The notes under the pieces are model-generated. The model worked only from the letters and a program-made list of their open reading frames with translations. It was not told the DNA's origin and did not search any database. A stretch of 64,000 bases of DNA from Gamarada debralockiae (taxonomy: Eukaryota > Ascomycota > Leotiomycetes > Helotiales > Hyphodiscaceae): positions 1-64,000 of the forward strand of contig NXFV01000391.1 of assembly GCA_002803225.1 (NCBI GenBank), in the 5' to 3' direction. A program made the position numbers and the translations under genes. Positions 32,418-43,530 of this stretch are shown here, piece after piece. The stretch's first letter is position 1. Every line of letters begins with the position of its first letter.

Positions 32418-33738
32418 GAAGATGGAAAGAAAGGGGATTTCCTTTGTCACAAAACTATGGGCGCACTCAAGTATGGGGCGTTAGGTGGGGAAAGAAAGCA
32501 CAGATCAATCACGATGTGTGATAAAGATCTAGAAACACAGGAGGTCAGAAGAGCCCAAAGCCAGGAATATGGCCGGAAATCCTCAGGAATGCTGGAAACG
32601 ACTCGTTACTTTACGACGTCTGGGATATGCATCTTGTGTGGAGTTTGGGTGGGGAACACTGATATGTATCAAAGCATGAGAGAGTTTTACTTGGGGATAC
32701 CCTTTCAGATGTTACCTTGAACCTCTAATAATACACCACCCGATGAATCTTGGCTGGTTTCGAAACATTGCTTTGATGCGAGTGTATTCGTAACGTGGTG
32801 GGTAAGATGGTCACTGCTGTTGGAGTATTGGAGATTTCTTGACCTAAAGATCTGCTTCGGAGTCTCACGACTCTCCTGAAATAGGTTCGCCAAGCAGCCA
32901 AGCCAAAGAATGGCTCCGGCAGTCGGCGGCAGTTGAGAAGATCATTGAGTTGGATCGAGATTAGAAGAGGAAGCAATACTTTGAAGTGTGATGACAATAC
33001 TTTGGATCCAGACTCGAAACTGATCAAGGTCTCAGCCTTTCTTATTAGAAATATGGTCTCGCGCTCGCTATGTTGTCTCGTCGCGAGTCTCTTCGGTGAC
33101 CGACAACTGTCAGCAGGTCTCTATCGCGGATATTGATTCTCCAACCCCCTTTTGAATGCTAAGGACGCGCCCGCTTAGCATCCGGATAGCGTGCACTGGC
33201 CTTATATGGTTGAAGATTTCGCTGGAGAGCTAGCGGTAGAAGGTGAAGATTCCTCGTCTCGTACAGAACATGAAGAACTGCATGAGACTTGTCGCACCGC
33301 TCTGAGCCAACTTCGGTCAACAAATGCATTCGCAAAGCTAAAGAAACAGCATAGCACTGCAGGTGAGGATCCAGAAGCACGGGGGGTGAGGGAATCAACA
33401 AGCGTCAGTCTCACCGCCGGGGGAAGCTTCCATTAGTCTGGTTGAGTTGGTCCGTGCGATTAGTTGAGCGCTGAGTGGATCCGAAGCTTTACCCCTGCCA
33501 AGTGACATCTCCCTCAATTGTTAGAGCGAGGGCCATCGTTGGTCTCTGATAACTCAACAATCCATTTATATTCAAGTCTCACCTCCTCTTCTTCAACTCC
33601 ATCACATCAATCACTCATCCATCATCTGTTGTTTGCGCTGCTCTCTGCTCTATCAATCATCAATATCCCGCTTACGGCTTGATATCGATCACTCCACCTT
33701 ATCTCTCTCTATACCTCAACACACACAGCACAATCATC
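32418..33738. other. Intergenic
   Basis: No coding frame of credible length or composition was found. The 200 bp before 33739 are rich in pyrimidines and ATC/CAC words, typical of a leader. Confidence 0.45.
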
Positions 33739-34499
33739 ATGTCGAGAATTACACCTCCCGTCCACAAGTTTAGCCATGCTATCCGAAGCATAAGTTCAAC
33801 AGCCAGTCGTTCATCCGGACTTCTCGAGCACTCCAGACATACATCGCAATACTTACCCCGCAAACTGGCGGACCTGAAAGCCGAGTGCAGCAAACGACAA
33901 TTAAACACAACCGGCTCGAAATCAGAGGTAATTCCATCAACTCCCATCCTCAGTTCCCTAACTAACACACAAAACAGCTCGTCGACAGACTTGCGGCCCA
34001 CGATATTGGTTCCCGCGCGTTCCACACCTCCGGTGGTCATCGCCCGACTGCTCCGGCTTTCAAACCCATTCCCCTGATGCAGGGCTTCCGAAACTCAGCA
34101 CCTAAACAAGCCGCGCACGACTCTTCAACCATCGATTTCTTTACCTTTCCCGTAATCCCTGAGGAGCCTCCCATCAACCCCTTCGCGAAACTCCGCGTCC
34201 CTCTACTTCCAGACAACTACAACCCCGATCGCTCCCCCAATTCCGCACACGCCGCTGAGGCCTTCGACGCTCCGATCGCTCCGCCCGAAATCCATATTAT
34301 CGCGAGCCATCCTGAACGAGTTGCTCCTGCGGCATTGAGCGAGGTTGTTGGTAATGATGGCGTGGATGTAGATCTCAGCTCGTTGACGAAAGGCTTCACG
34401 AATACGCCGACAGTGGCTTTTAAGGAGCCCGGTGTTATTAAGGAGCTTTGGAGTGGGATCGTTGATGATATCTTTGGTTCGAAAAAGGTCGCTGTCTAG
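33739..34499 (+). CDS. Mitochondrial SAP-domain protein (Aim34-like)
   Basis: Two exons, 33739-33927 and 33978-34499, giving 236 residues. The N-terminus (MSRITPPVHKFSHAIRSISS) is a likely mitochondrial presequence. Residues about 40-75 form a SAP helix-extension-helix: LPRKLADLKAECSKRQLNTTGSKSELVDRLAAHD; the exon junction falls inside it (SE joined to LVDRL) and restores the motif. SAP modules usually bind DNA or RNA. The remainder is Pro-rich with a conserved-looking FTFPVIPEEPPINPFAKLRVPLLPDNY. Yeast Aim34 is a mitochondrial SAP protein needed for normal mitochondrial inheritance; calling this its counterpart is an inference from architecture. Confidence 0.78.
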
Positions 34500-35262
34500 A
34501 TCTTTCTTATGATGTTATGACATTTGTTTCTGTTCAAGCGTGGAGTAAAGATCGGCTGGTGCTGATTGGTCGGAAACGGCTTCGGATATATTTGCTGCTT
34601 TGCTGTCTTTGGCGGTCTATGGGTATACTGTAAGATGCTCGGTGTTCTTATGACGAGGATACGAGACCTATCTACTCGTCTTTCTTTTGTCTTCAGTGTC
34701 GATTAGTAAATCGAATTTACGAAGTATATATTCGTTGTAATCAAAGATTTCTGCCATCACACATTCCATAGCCTGACAGACTACAGTCTACTCTCATATC
34801 TCCCAAACTACTTGTAGCACCGACCTGATTCCTTCCAAGGTGTCTCAGGGATGGGAAGCTCATTCGACTTTGTTGGCTAAAGTTATGGCTGCTCCTCAAG
34901 AAGTACAACAGTCACGCAGAATACAGACTTGCTCTAGTATCTTAGTTCCTCGTTCTGTTGCTATCGATGTTCAATTACTGCAAGTTACTTGATTAGTTTC
35001 CGTACAATATACGGGTTTGGTAAATGCCTTCTATCAACCGCCATCTTTTCTTGGCCACGGATGGAGACATCAACTCTTGCTTCTCAATGGCGACCTAAGT
35101 AGGCAAGAAGATTGCTTGCAAGCGCTTCAAACTCAGTTAAGGGCTAATGAATCACGTGTCCTGCGTGCTCGCTTACCTTACACTACTCCGATGTCGTCCT
35201 TATTTCTATCAGTCGGTTCCCCATCCTTTTCCTTCCATCACCCTCACATTCAATTGTACGCC
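34500..35262. other. Intergenic
   Basis: Nothing is supported. The methyltransferase frame stays open upstream to 35017, but residues before MSNPSKGNERF do not look like part of the domain. Confidence 0.45.
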
Positions 35263-36006
35263 ATGTCAAACCCATCTAAAGGCAACGAACGCTTCAATGC
35301 CGAAGCAGCAGCATGGGATCAAAATCCCGACGTCCACAAAGCCTCAGCTTTAGCTCTCGAAGCAATCCTCTCAAATGTCCCATCCCTCAAATCCAAACCC
35401 CAAACTCTCGATGTCCTCGAAATAGGCTGCGGAACAGGTCTTCTCTCCTTCCTAATCGCACCCCACGTCCGCTCTCTAACTGCCGTGGATTCCGCTCAAG
35501 GAATGATCGACGCATTTAACATCAAACTCTCTTCCCAACCCTCAGTCCAAAACATCGTTCCCGTTGCTGCAGAACTCTCTGATCCCAACGACTCCCGCAT
35601 CTCCATTGACCCCGTCACCAGACAAATCATGCCAGAGAGAAGATTCGACCTCATCATCTCCCACCTAGTGCTACACCACATCCCCTCCCTCCCCTCCATC
35701 CTCCAAACCATGCACGGCTGCTTAAAATCCGGCGGTCAGGTAGCATTAACGGATTTCGAAGATTTCGGACCAGAGGCTAGGAGGTTTCATCCGGAGGCTA
35801 AGATGGAGGGCGTTATGAGACATGGGATTGAGAGGGGAGAGATGGGAAGGTTGATGAGGGAGACGGGGTTTGTGGATGTGAAAGTGGAAAAGGGGTTTGA
35901 GATGGAGAAGTGGATTGAGAAAACGCCGGGAGGGGGAGTGGTTAGGGGGGAGGGTGGGACGAAGGGGGTTTTTCCGTTTTTGATTTGTTTGGGGAAGAAG
36001 GGTTGA
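35263..36006 (+). CDS. Class I SAM-dependent methyltransferase
   Basis: Intronless, 247 residues from the ATG at 35263 (MSNPSKGNERFNAEAAAWDQNP). I prefer this start because the family's N-terminal FNxxAAxWD motif begins here; in-frame ATGs at 35191 and 35017 extend it with unrelated sequence. Motif I is LEIGCGTGLLSFLIAP, the acidic strand-2 end is TAVDSAQGMIDAF, motif IV is FDLIISHLVLHHIPSLP, and the post-core strand is SGGQVALTDFEDFG. This is the type-11 methyltransferase layout common to small-molecule enzymes; the substrate cannot be read from sequence. The C-terminus is Gly-rich and G-rich at the DNA level. Confidence 0.88.
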   Translation: MSNPSKGNERFNAEAAAWDQNPDVHKASALALEAILSNVPSLKSKPQTLDVLEIGCGTGLLSFLIAPHVRSLTAVDSAQGMIDAFNIKLSSQPSVQNIVPVAAELSDPNDSRISIDPVTRQIMPERRFDLIISHLVLHHIPSLPSILQTMHGCLKSGGQVALTDFEDFGPEARRFHPEAKMEGVMRHGIERGEMGRLMRETGFVDVKVEKGFEMEKWIEKTPGGGVVRGEGGTKGVFPFLICLGKKG

Positions 36007-37705
36007 GTTTGAAAGGGGAATCTCATGAGACTGGGAATCAGGGGGCTCTGAGCAAGTACAGGAAGAGTATGGCTGGTACCTTGTGCGATTTCCATAGAAA
36101 CTGTGCACCAATAGTCAGGAACATCTGGGTGATTGCACAAGGTGCTCAAATCTCATCCGACTCCATCTTCCATGTAGAATGGGTAGATTCGGGCGAAATT
36201 TGGAATCACATTTACCAAGAAGCCCAAATCCGCCTTGAATGCCTACCTGCATCTTGTGGCTTGAGATGTAGTGGGATGTCAGGCTGTGGTAGGTTCGCTT
36301 GAACTTCTGTTAGCCCAAAAACTTTTGGGGCAGAAATAGGCTGAAAGGGACTGTTTTCGGGCGACGCACCTTTCACGAATATATCTCTGTGCCTTCCTCT
36401 GCACATTTTTGGTTTCTTTTATCTTGTGCATTCATCCTCCAGCCACTGCGACAGTATCGCCATCTGGTGCATCAGCATCTTCTCTTCATGTAAGCACATT
36501 GCCTTTTCCTTCATCTTTCTTCTTACCTGAGCAGTCGTATCCTGCCGCGGACTGCTCACTGGACATCTTTAGGATCTCTCCCGCATCTGGAATCATGGAC
36601 GCGGACAATTGGACACTGGAAGATGCGCACCGGTTCGAGGGCTTCTTGTACCCGGATTATGGACTGTTAGATGAGAGCATTAGCATGAGTGAGTCATTTC
36701 TTTCGTAATTTTGGGCTCCAAAAGCCTATTTCAGAGCTGAGGATTTTCGTTCCTGAGGATATTACTTGGGAATTTCGTTCGTAGCTCTTGGATGCCGGAT
36801 CTAACAACATCTGTAGGCAAAGAAAAAAAAGTAAGCGCATACTTTCTTTCACCAGGCACCAGGAATTGTGATCAAATGGCGGTGTTAACACACCTGTAGG
36901 GAGCGACAGGGCCCACCCTGACGGTGCCAGATGAGAATCTAGGGATGTGTGAGTATTTTCTTTCTTTCTTTAGTTTCCGAGATGCAAACCTCAGGGTCTG
37001 CATGTTGATACTCTGCTTCCATGACTGTTCCGGCTTCATTGATAGATTCAAGTCTGACGGTAATTATAGGTGACAATACTATGTAAGATCAACCCTTCTC
37101 ATTGGACGGTTTTTTCTCAGGATTCTGGACTTCCAGATCTTGGATGCCGTGGAACATTGCCACAACCCTGGAATTATGGAATCTTGTTCTGATAGCTAGT
37201 TAGAACGTCCATCATTTGGGCTCGTTGGTTCGGTATTATCGATATCGATACGCTCCTACCCGTCCGGTTGCCCACGGAAGAAAAAGCACTTCGATTAAAG
37301 AAAACAAGGTCCGTTTAATCTTACTTGTCCTTTTCGACCGAATAGGACGTAAAAATTTACTTGATATAGATGACTTTTGGACAACCTCAGCTCGACTCTG
37401 GACTGCGGATTCGATTTGCCACCCGGAATTAATCTAAGTAAAGGTGAATAAGAAGGAAATTGACTTCTTAGTACTAGTGGCCATTGGTGGGACTTCGATT
37501 CATCACAAGGTAGGCAGTTTCCATTCACCGCCCAAGCCTGGCTCCCAGGCCTTTGTAGGTGTTTTGAACAGGAAGTCTGATGGCATCCAGATCCATCGCA
37601 ACTTTCTGGACTTGGTAACGCATCTCTTTGGTCTGAAATGGGAGACTTTGGTAAGCATGATGATCTTTGGAGAAGGGTGTTACTATGCTGAGGCAAGAAG
37701 CGATC
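36007..37705. other. Upstream region of the first zinc-finger gene, possible extra exons
   Basis: It contains one copy of a repeat shared with 38731-38800 and an ATG-led open piece at 36597-36700 (MDADNWTLEDAHRFEGFLYPDYGLL) ending near a GTGAGT donor. Several short GT...AG-bounded pieces follow, for example 36900-36950 (GPTLTVPDENLGM). These could be upstream exons of the zinc-finger gene or relics of a longer paralogue; I could not join them in one frame. Confidence 0.3.
36278..36340. repeat. Upstream repeat copy A
   Basis: The segment beginning AGGCTGTGGTAGGTTCGCTT and continuing through AGCCCAAAAACTT and GGGGCAGAAAT is matched by the segment at 38731-38795 with scattered substitutions. 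Each copy lies upstream of one of the two zinc-finger paralogues. Confidence 0.7.
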
Positions 37706-38476
37706 ATGGACCAGGGACTTGATAACGCCCAGCTAGCCAGCTCAACGACATGGAAAAGGAAGGAGATTCAACATTTGGAAAGAGATATGAATACGGCCTC
37801 TTCTGGGACCAATTTGGGGAATATGGACGTCGACATGAACACAGCACCTTTCACCTGCACCTGGGTTGGATGTTCGAACAAGCCATTCACAAGAAAGTCC
37901 GATCTGAAGTAAGTAGCCAACTCCAACGTAGTTACTCACAGTCTCACAAGGACCAGGAAACATTGGGACAAGCATACCAAGCCTTACATCTGCGAAGAAC
38001 TCGGCTGCAACGGACTTGCATTCGGCGACAAAGCAGGTCTCCGTCGCCATGAGACAGAGAAGCATGGCAGGCACAACGCAAAACGTTATCTCTGTCCCGT
38101 TGTAACGTGCCCCAGAGCCAGAAAGGGCTTTACGATAAAACAAAATCGAGATATGCATGTGAACACTCGTCACAGTGCCCAGTCTATTGCTGGCAGCGAA
38201 GTGTTTGGGGAAGGAAGCGCTTCCGAAGCCCCTGAACCAAATCGTAGCGGAAGAGAGCTTTTGCGCTCTGAGGGGTTAGTTGAAAGCGAAGAAGGGCATG
38301 TAATCGGGGATGTGATGGGGCTAAGAGAAAAGTTGATGGGGCTGGAGAGGGAGAGGGAGCTATTGGAAGAGGAGATGAAAGAGCTGAGCTTTCGTCAGGC
38401 TCGCAAGGACGAGGATATCCAGGCTCTGAAGAGAACGATGCAGCTTGTTGCGGAGGAATTTGTATTGACCTTGTAG
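37706..38476 (+). CDS. C2H2 zinc-finger protein, paralogue 1
   Basis: Two exons, 37706-37908 and 37957-38476, giving 240 residues. Three C2H2 fingers are visible: FTCTWVGCSNKPFTRKSDLKKHWDKHTKPY, YICEELGCNGLAFGDKAGLRRHETEKH, and YLCPVVTCPRARKGFTIKQNRDMHVNTRH. The intron falls in the first finger and splicing restores KSDLK-KHWDKHT. The C-terminal 70 residues form a Glu/Arg-rich coiled coil (GLREKLMGLERERELLEEEMKELSFRQARKDEDIQALKRTMQLVAEEF). The layout suggests a sequence-specific DNA-binding regulator; targets are unknown. The paralogue at 39866 has the same finger spacing, intron position and coiled coil. Upstream exons are possible, so the start is provisional. Confidence 0.75.
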
Positions 38477-39865
38477 TTTAATTATTTCCTTGGTATGGAA
38501 ACAATTTTCATAATAGTCGATAGATAGTTTGCTCCGTATTTCAGTCTCATTGGTGTCATTGTGCCTTCATTTTTCGTTACAATGATGTTTGAAGGGACGC
38601 GAGCCTCGCGACTTTCAAAAATACTTCGCAGTTATGGGCTTCAGGGCCTCAATACACGGCCAATTTCAGGGCGGCGAAGGCGCCTAAACCTTCCTTGGGT
38701 GTGTCCCTTGTGTTGGTCATGCAGCAGGTCGATAGGCTGTGGCAGGTTCGCTTGAAGCCTTGTCGGCCCAAAAGGCCTTCGGGCAGAAAGTGGGCAAAGA
38801 GTCTCAGAGGTCACCGGCTCCCAGTTGACGTCGTCATTACTGCATATATACCCTGATCTGGCCGGTTCTCTTTCAGTTACATATCTCATCAAAGATACCT
38901 ATGCTTCTCGAATTCTTTCAGTCACTTCCACAATTCTACTTCTCCCCCGGAATTTGAGCTTACAGGAGACATCGATCTCATCCAGCTGGTGAGTTTATCT
39001 TTTCTGCATCATGTATTTCGGTACGGAATCATTTATTGCTGCAAAATTGCCTTTCTCAATGTGATCATTCGCACGCGCTTATTTTCCAATATAAAGCCAA
39101 GCACGAATAGTCGTGGCGTGTCAAGAGTTGAGGCAAATACATACACGAAAGATGTTTCAGTACTTTTCCTATTGATGGAAGCAATATGCTGAGCGAGTTT
39201 GAGTTCCCAGGGAACTCGAATCCGCTCAGTTCCAAAGAGTTTAGGCAAGTAGAATCCCCTCAGTGTTTAGTCCCAATGTGTTGGTAGTGGTTCATGGCTA
39301 ATGGTATTCTCCTTTCTATTGCGTTCAGTCCTACCTCCCGGCTTAATGCCGCCGGACGAATGATCCTTGGAGATCACTTTGTTGGTCTAGGATCATATGA
39401 GCTCAATGGTAACAAATGTACGTCACGCTCCTCTCGCTCCTCTGTAGACGTACTTCTACAGGACTCTCACTAAGACTACATGGTTCTGCAGCAATTCAGC
39501 CTTGGGACCCCTTGTGGAATCCTGGTTTCTTTCCAGGTCAGTTCATGCCAAGCCGCGGAATTCATTTGACGGCGAAAATACGACTTTGACCTTGGTTAAA
39601 ATATGAGGCACTATGAAAATTTGAATCTAACAACTGCCAGATATTCCTGCAGAGGATTTTGATCAAAGCTTCCTCTCTTTGATTCGGCCCTCCACTTCGT
39701 CTGGTAAGAAGTATTGTGGATCTGAAATGATAGTCAGTTACTGAGAACAAAAGTATTCACACCAACTCCTACAAACTTCCAACGGCATCTAATCGGCTCA
39801 CGGTCAGCGATCATTGACCGTCTTGTCTCCTTGAGACTTAGATACTAATTTGACGCAGAACTGCC
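38477..39865. other. Upstream region of the second zinc-finger gene, possible extra exons
   Basis: It holds the second copy of the shared upstream repeat (about 38731-38795). Exon-like pieces follow, bounded by plausible splice sites: about 39331-39417 (LNAAGRMILGDHFVGLGSYELNGNK), 39492-39536 (IQPWDPLWNPGFFP) and 39643-39703 (IPAEDFDQSFLSLIRPSTSS). These join to one another in frame, but into the zinc-finger exon they would read a different frame (ELPWIPTLQMNQ). They may belong to another product or a decayed 5' part. Confidence 0.3.
38731..38795. repeat. Upstream repeat copy B
   Basis: The counterpart of 36278-36340: AGGCTGTGGCAGGTTCGCTT, then GGCCCAAAAGGCCTTCGGGC and AGAAAG. The spacing to the following zinc-finger gene is about 1.1 kb, against about 1.4 kb for copy A. 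Confidence 0.7.
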
Positions 39866-40503
39866 ATGGATCCCGACCTTGCAAATGAACCAAATGCCAT
39901 CATTCAACACGATTTGGAGGCGGAGCGAGATGGGAAGCAGATCCAGTCATCCTTCACATGCACTTGGCCAAACTGCAAGGAATCAAAGACGTTCACTCGA
40001 AAGTCAGACTTCTCGTAAGCCTTCCCTACCCACAGCAACTACACCCAACTAACTTGTCAAGGAAACACATGGACAAACACACTCGTCCCTACGCGTGCGC
40101 CAATCCATCCTGCAACGGTATCAACTTCGGCGACAAAGCAGGACTCCTCCGCCACGAGCGCGAGAGACACGGAGCAGCAAGATACTTTTGCCAAATCTTA
40201 TCATGCACCCGGAACAGGCGAGGATTTGCAAGGAAGAGGAATCTGGATGCACATACGGCATCTCGCCATGCTTCGACCCCTTCTGTTGCTCAAGCTGACT
40301 CGAAATCTCCGGAGTCAGAAGAGGTTTTGGAGAATGTGGAGGAAGAGCAAGCTGAAGTTGAGGCTATGGGGGAAATTGGGAGATTGAGAGGGAAGTTGAG
40401 GGAGTTGGAGATGAGGAAGGAGGAGTTAGCTGCTTGTCAGCTGAAGGTGGATGAGGATATTCAGGCTGTGAAGAGGACGATGGAATTGGTTGCGGTGGCA
40501 TGA
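39866..40503 (+). CDS. C2H2 zinc-finger protein, paralogue 2
   Basis: Two exons, 39866-40014 and 40062-40503, giving 196 residues. Fingers: FTCTWPNCKESKTFTRKSDFSKHMDKHTRPY, YACANPSCNGINFGDKAGLLRHERERH, and YFCQILSCTRNRRGFARKRNLDAHTASRH. As in paralogue 1 the intron (47 nt) sits inside the first finger at the same codon region. The C-terminus is an acidic then charged helix (EIGRLRGKLRELEMRKEELAACQLKVDEDIQAVKRTMELVAVA), clearly homologous to the paralogue's. Divergence between the copies is large outside the fingers and the final helix, so the duplication is not recent. The start at MDPDLANEP is provisional. Confidence 0.72.
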
Positions 40504-40626
40504 GAGATTCGAGTTCGTGTGGGAGATGTGAAATGGGCAATTTCCTTGGCAATATCATCGCAAGGCTAGTTGGGTGGTGTATCTGGCGCAATGATTTCGT
40601 ATATTTATGCTCGGTTCGTAAGAATC

Positions 40627-41897
40627 TCAATTCACTCCGAGTCCAGAATCTTCAATGACTTCGTCAGTGTCCACTTGATGGTTTAGAAAGGGTGATTCCA
40701 CTTACCAACTTGTATCTGCTGTCCCGTCATCGAAGTATTCCTCGCAATATCTATGAAAGCTTGCGCACAATCGTCGAGGTCCGTCTAGCGCAAGTCAGTA
40801 CCCGAGTCACTCAAGCCCTCGAGGCTAGAACTCACCCATTTCTTCAAAGAAGCCCTCTCCTTCATAGTCTGAATTGCTTCCGGCGTATATTTCACACCCT
40901 ATTCACCAATCAGCCTCCTCCCGCATCCCATGTTCACAAAGCCAAACCAACTCACCCACTCAGTATCCAACCACCCCGGCAAAACCGCATTAACCCTCAC
41001 CGCAGGGCCCTGTGTACTCGCCAAACACCTCATCAAATGCAACTGCGCAGCCTTCGTAACACTGTACGGCATCGAACTCCCACCGGTATTGCGACCCGCG
41101 ATGCTAGAAGTGATAATGAAGACGCCGCCTTCGGGATTGGAGACTTTGGAGTTGAAGGTTGGGAGAGCGGCTTTCATGAGGTGCGTTTGCGCTTTTACGT
41201 TTACGGCGAAGCAGGTGTCCCAGTCTTCCACGGTGGGTGCGGAGAGGTCAGAGAAATTTGAGAAACGGGTGTAGCCCTGGTGGTTTGTTAGTGAGGGGTT
41301 GGGAAGAAGGGAAGGATGAGAGAAAGGGGAGGGGGAAGGAGGATATGGAGGGGAAGAGGTACGGCGTTGGAGACTATGATGTCCAACCCGCCGAGGGCAG
41401 AGGTTGCTTCTTGGACAGTGCGGATGCAGTCGGCTTCGAGGCCCATGTCCTGTCGAGATGTTAGTCCCAAGTCTTATAGATGGAGGAGAGATTTGATCGG
41501 TGATTGATCACAGGTAATCAGATGGGAGTAATTACTCCTTGGACAAGGACTGCTTTCATCCCATGTTCTTTCTCGATCTTGCTAGCTACTTCCTGTGCTC
41601 TCTCGGCACTCGAAACGTAGTTGATGGCAACACTACATCCTTCTTGTGCAAACTTAAGGCAAATGAGCTCGCCGAGACCCCTGAGATATGCATTAGCTCC
41701 TCGCCTTTGAATCTACGAATAAGACAAAACATTGGACGAATTGACAACGTTCAAGAAGCATGGGATTAATCTAGGATTGTACACGACTTCGTGAATCATG
41801 TACCCTGTCCAAACTGAATGCCTGTTGGCTTGTAAATGGATACTTACCTTGAGCCACCTGTCACGAGGACCTTTCTCCCTCTGAGTGCATAAGGCAT
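40627..41897 (-). CDS. Short-chain dehydrogenase/reductase (SDR)
   Basis: Seven exons: 41848-41897, 41536-41680, 41363-41449, 40956-41276, 40836-40898, 40706-40784 and 40627-40673, giving 263 residues with every junction in frame. The classical SDR layout is complete: the NAD(P)-binding TGGSRGLG formed across the first intron, DIIVSNAG after the second strand, the catalytic Ser in FIITSSIAG, the YSVTK active site (MPYSVTKAAQLHLMRCL), and the PGW loop in VNAVLPGWLDTEWG. A basic residue at the end of the second strand would favour NADPH, but INYVSSAERAQ does not decide this. The substrate is unknown. Seven exons in 1.3 kb is the highest intron density in the window. It is convergent with the zinc-finger gene. 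Confidence 0.9.
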
Positions 41898-42441
41898 GAC
41901 GCTTGATGCTTGGAACCGCCACGTATAACTTTTCTTGGGGTTTAGTTGTCTTTTTGACGCCAATTTCAATGCAGAAACGGGACAAGTGGGGTAATACAGC
42001 CTTGCGAGGGGTACGAGCTTAGCTTCGGAGTTGGGCCGACTTTGGGAAGAGGGGCCGTATGGAGTTCAATGTCCCCACAGGAAGATTCGAGAAGTGCAGA
42101 TATTCAAACATCCAGAATCAAATGGAAGTCGAATCCGAAGAGAGAATGATCGAGTTAATGTGCTTACTGATTGCTAGTTTCCTCGGTAAGACGGCAGTTA
42201 CGGGTAAGCATGTCTCACGGCACCGAAGGGAAAATTGTTTACTGGGCAAATCCTCTATGCCTTTCCGAAGTAGCTAAAACAAAGCCATGATGGTACACCT
42301 GGCGTCATAACCAGTTATCGTCGAAGTAACGATGAATGTAGAAACAGAAGTTATATCCGCTATCCGCCCACAGAAACCGTACCGTCTGCCTGCCATCCAC
42401 TATCAGATAACAGCGACCACTTCTGAATCCCATGTCCCAAC
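41898..42441. other. Intergenic
   Basis: The region lies between the SDR start and the 3' end of the STF2-like gene, both minus strand. Nothing coding was found. Confidence 0.45.
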
Positions 42442-43262
42442 CTAAATGCTCTTGGTCTTATCATCATCATCGATGCTACCCTCAGAGCTCTCAGTATTGA
42501 CACGGCGAGCGTCGGGGAGGGAGTCGTTGTCGTCAGCCGGGCCGTGGATGTCCTCCTCGAAGACGGGGTCCTGCTCGAGGGTTTCGAACTTGGTCTTGAA
42601 GTCCTTCAAGCCGGCAGTGTAGCTGCTGCTGTTGGATCGGCGGCGGGCGTTGGCCATGGCGAAGCCTTCGTCCTGGACTTCTTCTCCATCGACACCCCTG
42701 CAGGGTTGGAGTCAGCCTCAGTCATTACGGGTTGATGATTGAGAGGAAGTTTCAATAGAAAGGAGATGACCCACCATCCGCCCTTACCGGCGCCGTTCTT
42801 CTTGACCTTGTTCGGGTTGGCATCGACATGTCCGGTCTTGGCGAAGTATCTCGGAAGGTGGTCTTGGGCAATACTGGTGCCGTCGGCGATCTGGTCTCGG
42901 AGTCAGCATATGCTTGAAAAGGAAAAAGGACCAGAGCCGAAATAGTTTTTCGGGAGTTCCGAGACTGCATTCTACTCCAAAGAAATCTGTTTCAGGGTAG
43001 AACTCGAACTCGTGAATTGCCACGGAGGGGGGATTAAGTGACTCTGAAATTTTGCTTACGGCGGCGTGGTCGCGATCGTTAAATTTAGTTGTCTTGCCCA
43101 CTGTCAGGCATTAGCAGGTAGTCGAAGAAAGTTTCCGAGGCAATTGGAGCCATATTGTACACTTTAAGGTGGAGGGGTAGGTAAGTGTTGCACAAAGGAT
43201 TAGGAGGTAGCAGGAGCCGTATGGTAAACTTGAAGGTGGAGGGGGAAGGTAAGCGACTTACT
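42442..43262 (-). CDS. STF2: STF2-like (ATPase-stabilising factor / hydrophilin) protein
   Basis: Coding exons: the single base at 43262, then 43060-43100, 42775-42890 and 42442-42697, giving 137 residues. The start codon is split by the first intron (A at 43262, TG at 43100-43099), restoring MGKTTKFNDRDHAA. The family core LPRYFAKTGHVDANPNKVKKNGAGKGGWG is followed by a disordered acidic tail ending in DDDDKTKSI. Yeast Stf2 was described as a stabiliser of the ATP synthase-inhibitor complex and as a desiccation-protective hydrophilin; Tma10 is its relative. The 161 nt first intron contains an imperfect tandem duplication. The 5' end (43060 to about 43530) is repeated, diverged, at 54500-54870 (see findings). 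Confidence 0.88.
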
Positions 43263-43530
43263 GATGATGGATTTGATTGTTTTCGGATTGGGATTGAAGG
43301 AGGTAAGTTTGTGTTGATGTTCGTGGTGTGGTGAAGAGAAGGAGATGGAAGGTGTTGAGAGGTGGTGTTAAGCAGGTCCGTACTATGATCGCGTGAGGCG
43401 GGGTTAGTGCACAACGAAATAGGCTTAGCGCATATACTTCTATGAAATGCGGGTACCCCGGTACTTACCGGTAATAAATTCTCACTGATAGGATAACGTA
43501 GCCCAGAGTGGAGCTCTAATCCACCGTAAG
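43060..43530. repeat. Direct repeat copy 1: 5' end of the STF2-like gene
   Basis: It spans coding exon 2, intron 1, the leader exon and proximal promoter. It aligns in order and orientation with 54500-54870. Relative to copy 2 it carries an extra block of about 120 bp (43373-43494) and an internal duplication in the intron. Confidence 0.85.
43148..43256. repeat. Imperfect tandem duplication inside the STF2-like intron
   Basis: Two units, near 43148-43190 and 43215-43256, share GAGCCRTATKGTAMACTT, then AAGGTGGAGGGG and GGTAAG. Copy 2 at 54.6 kb has only one such unit, so the duplication arose after the copies parted. Confidence 0.75.
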
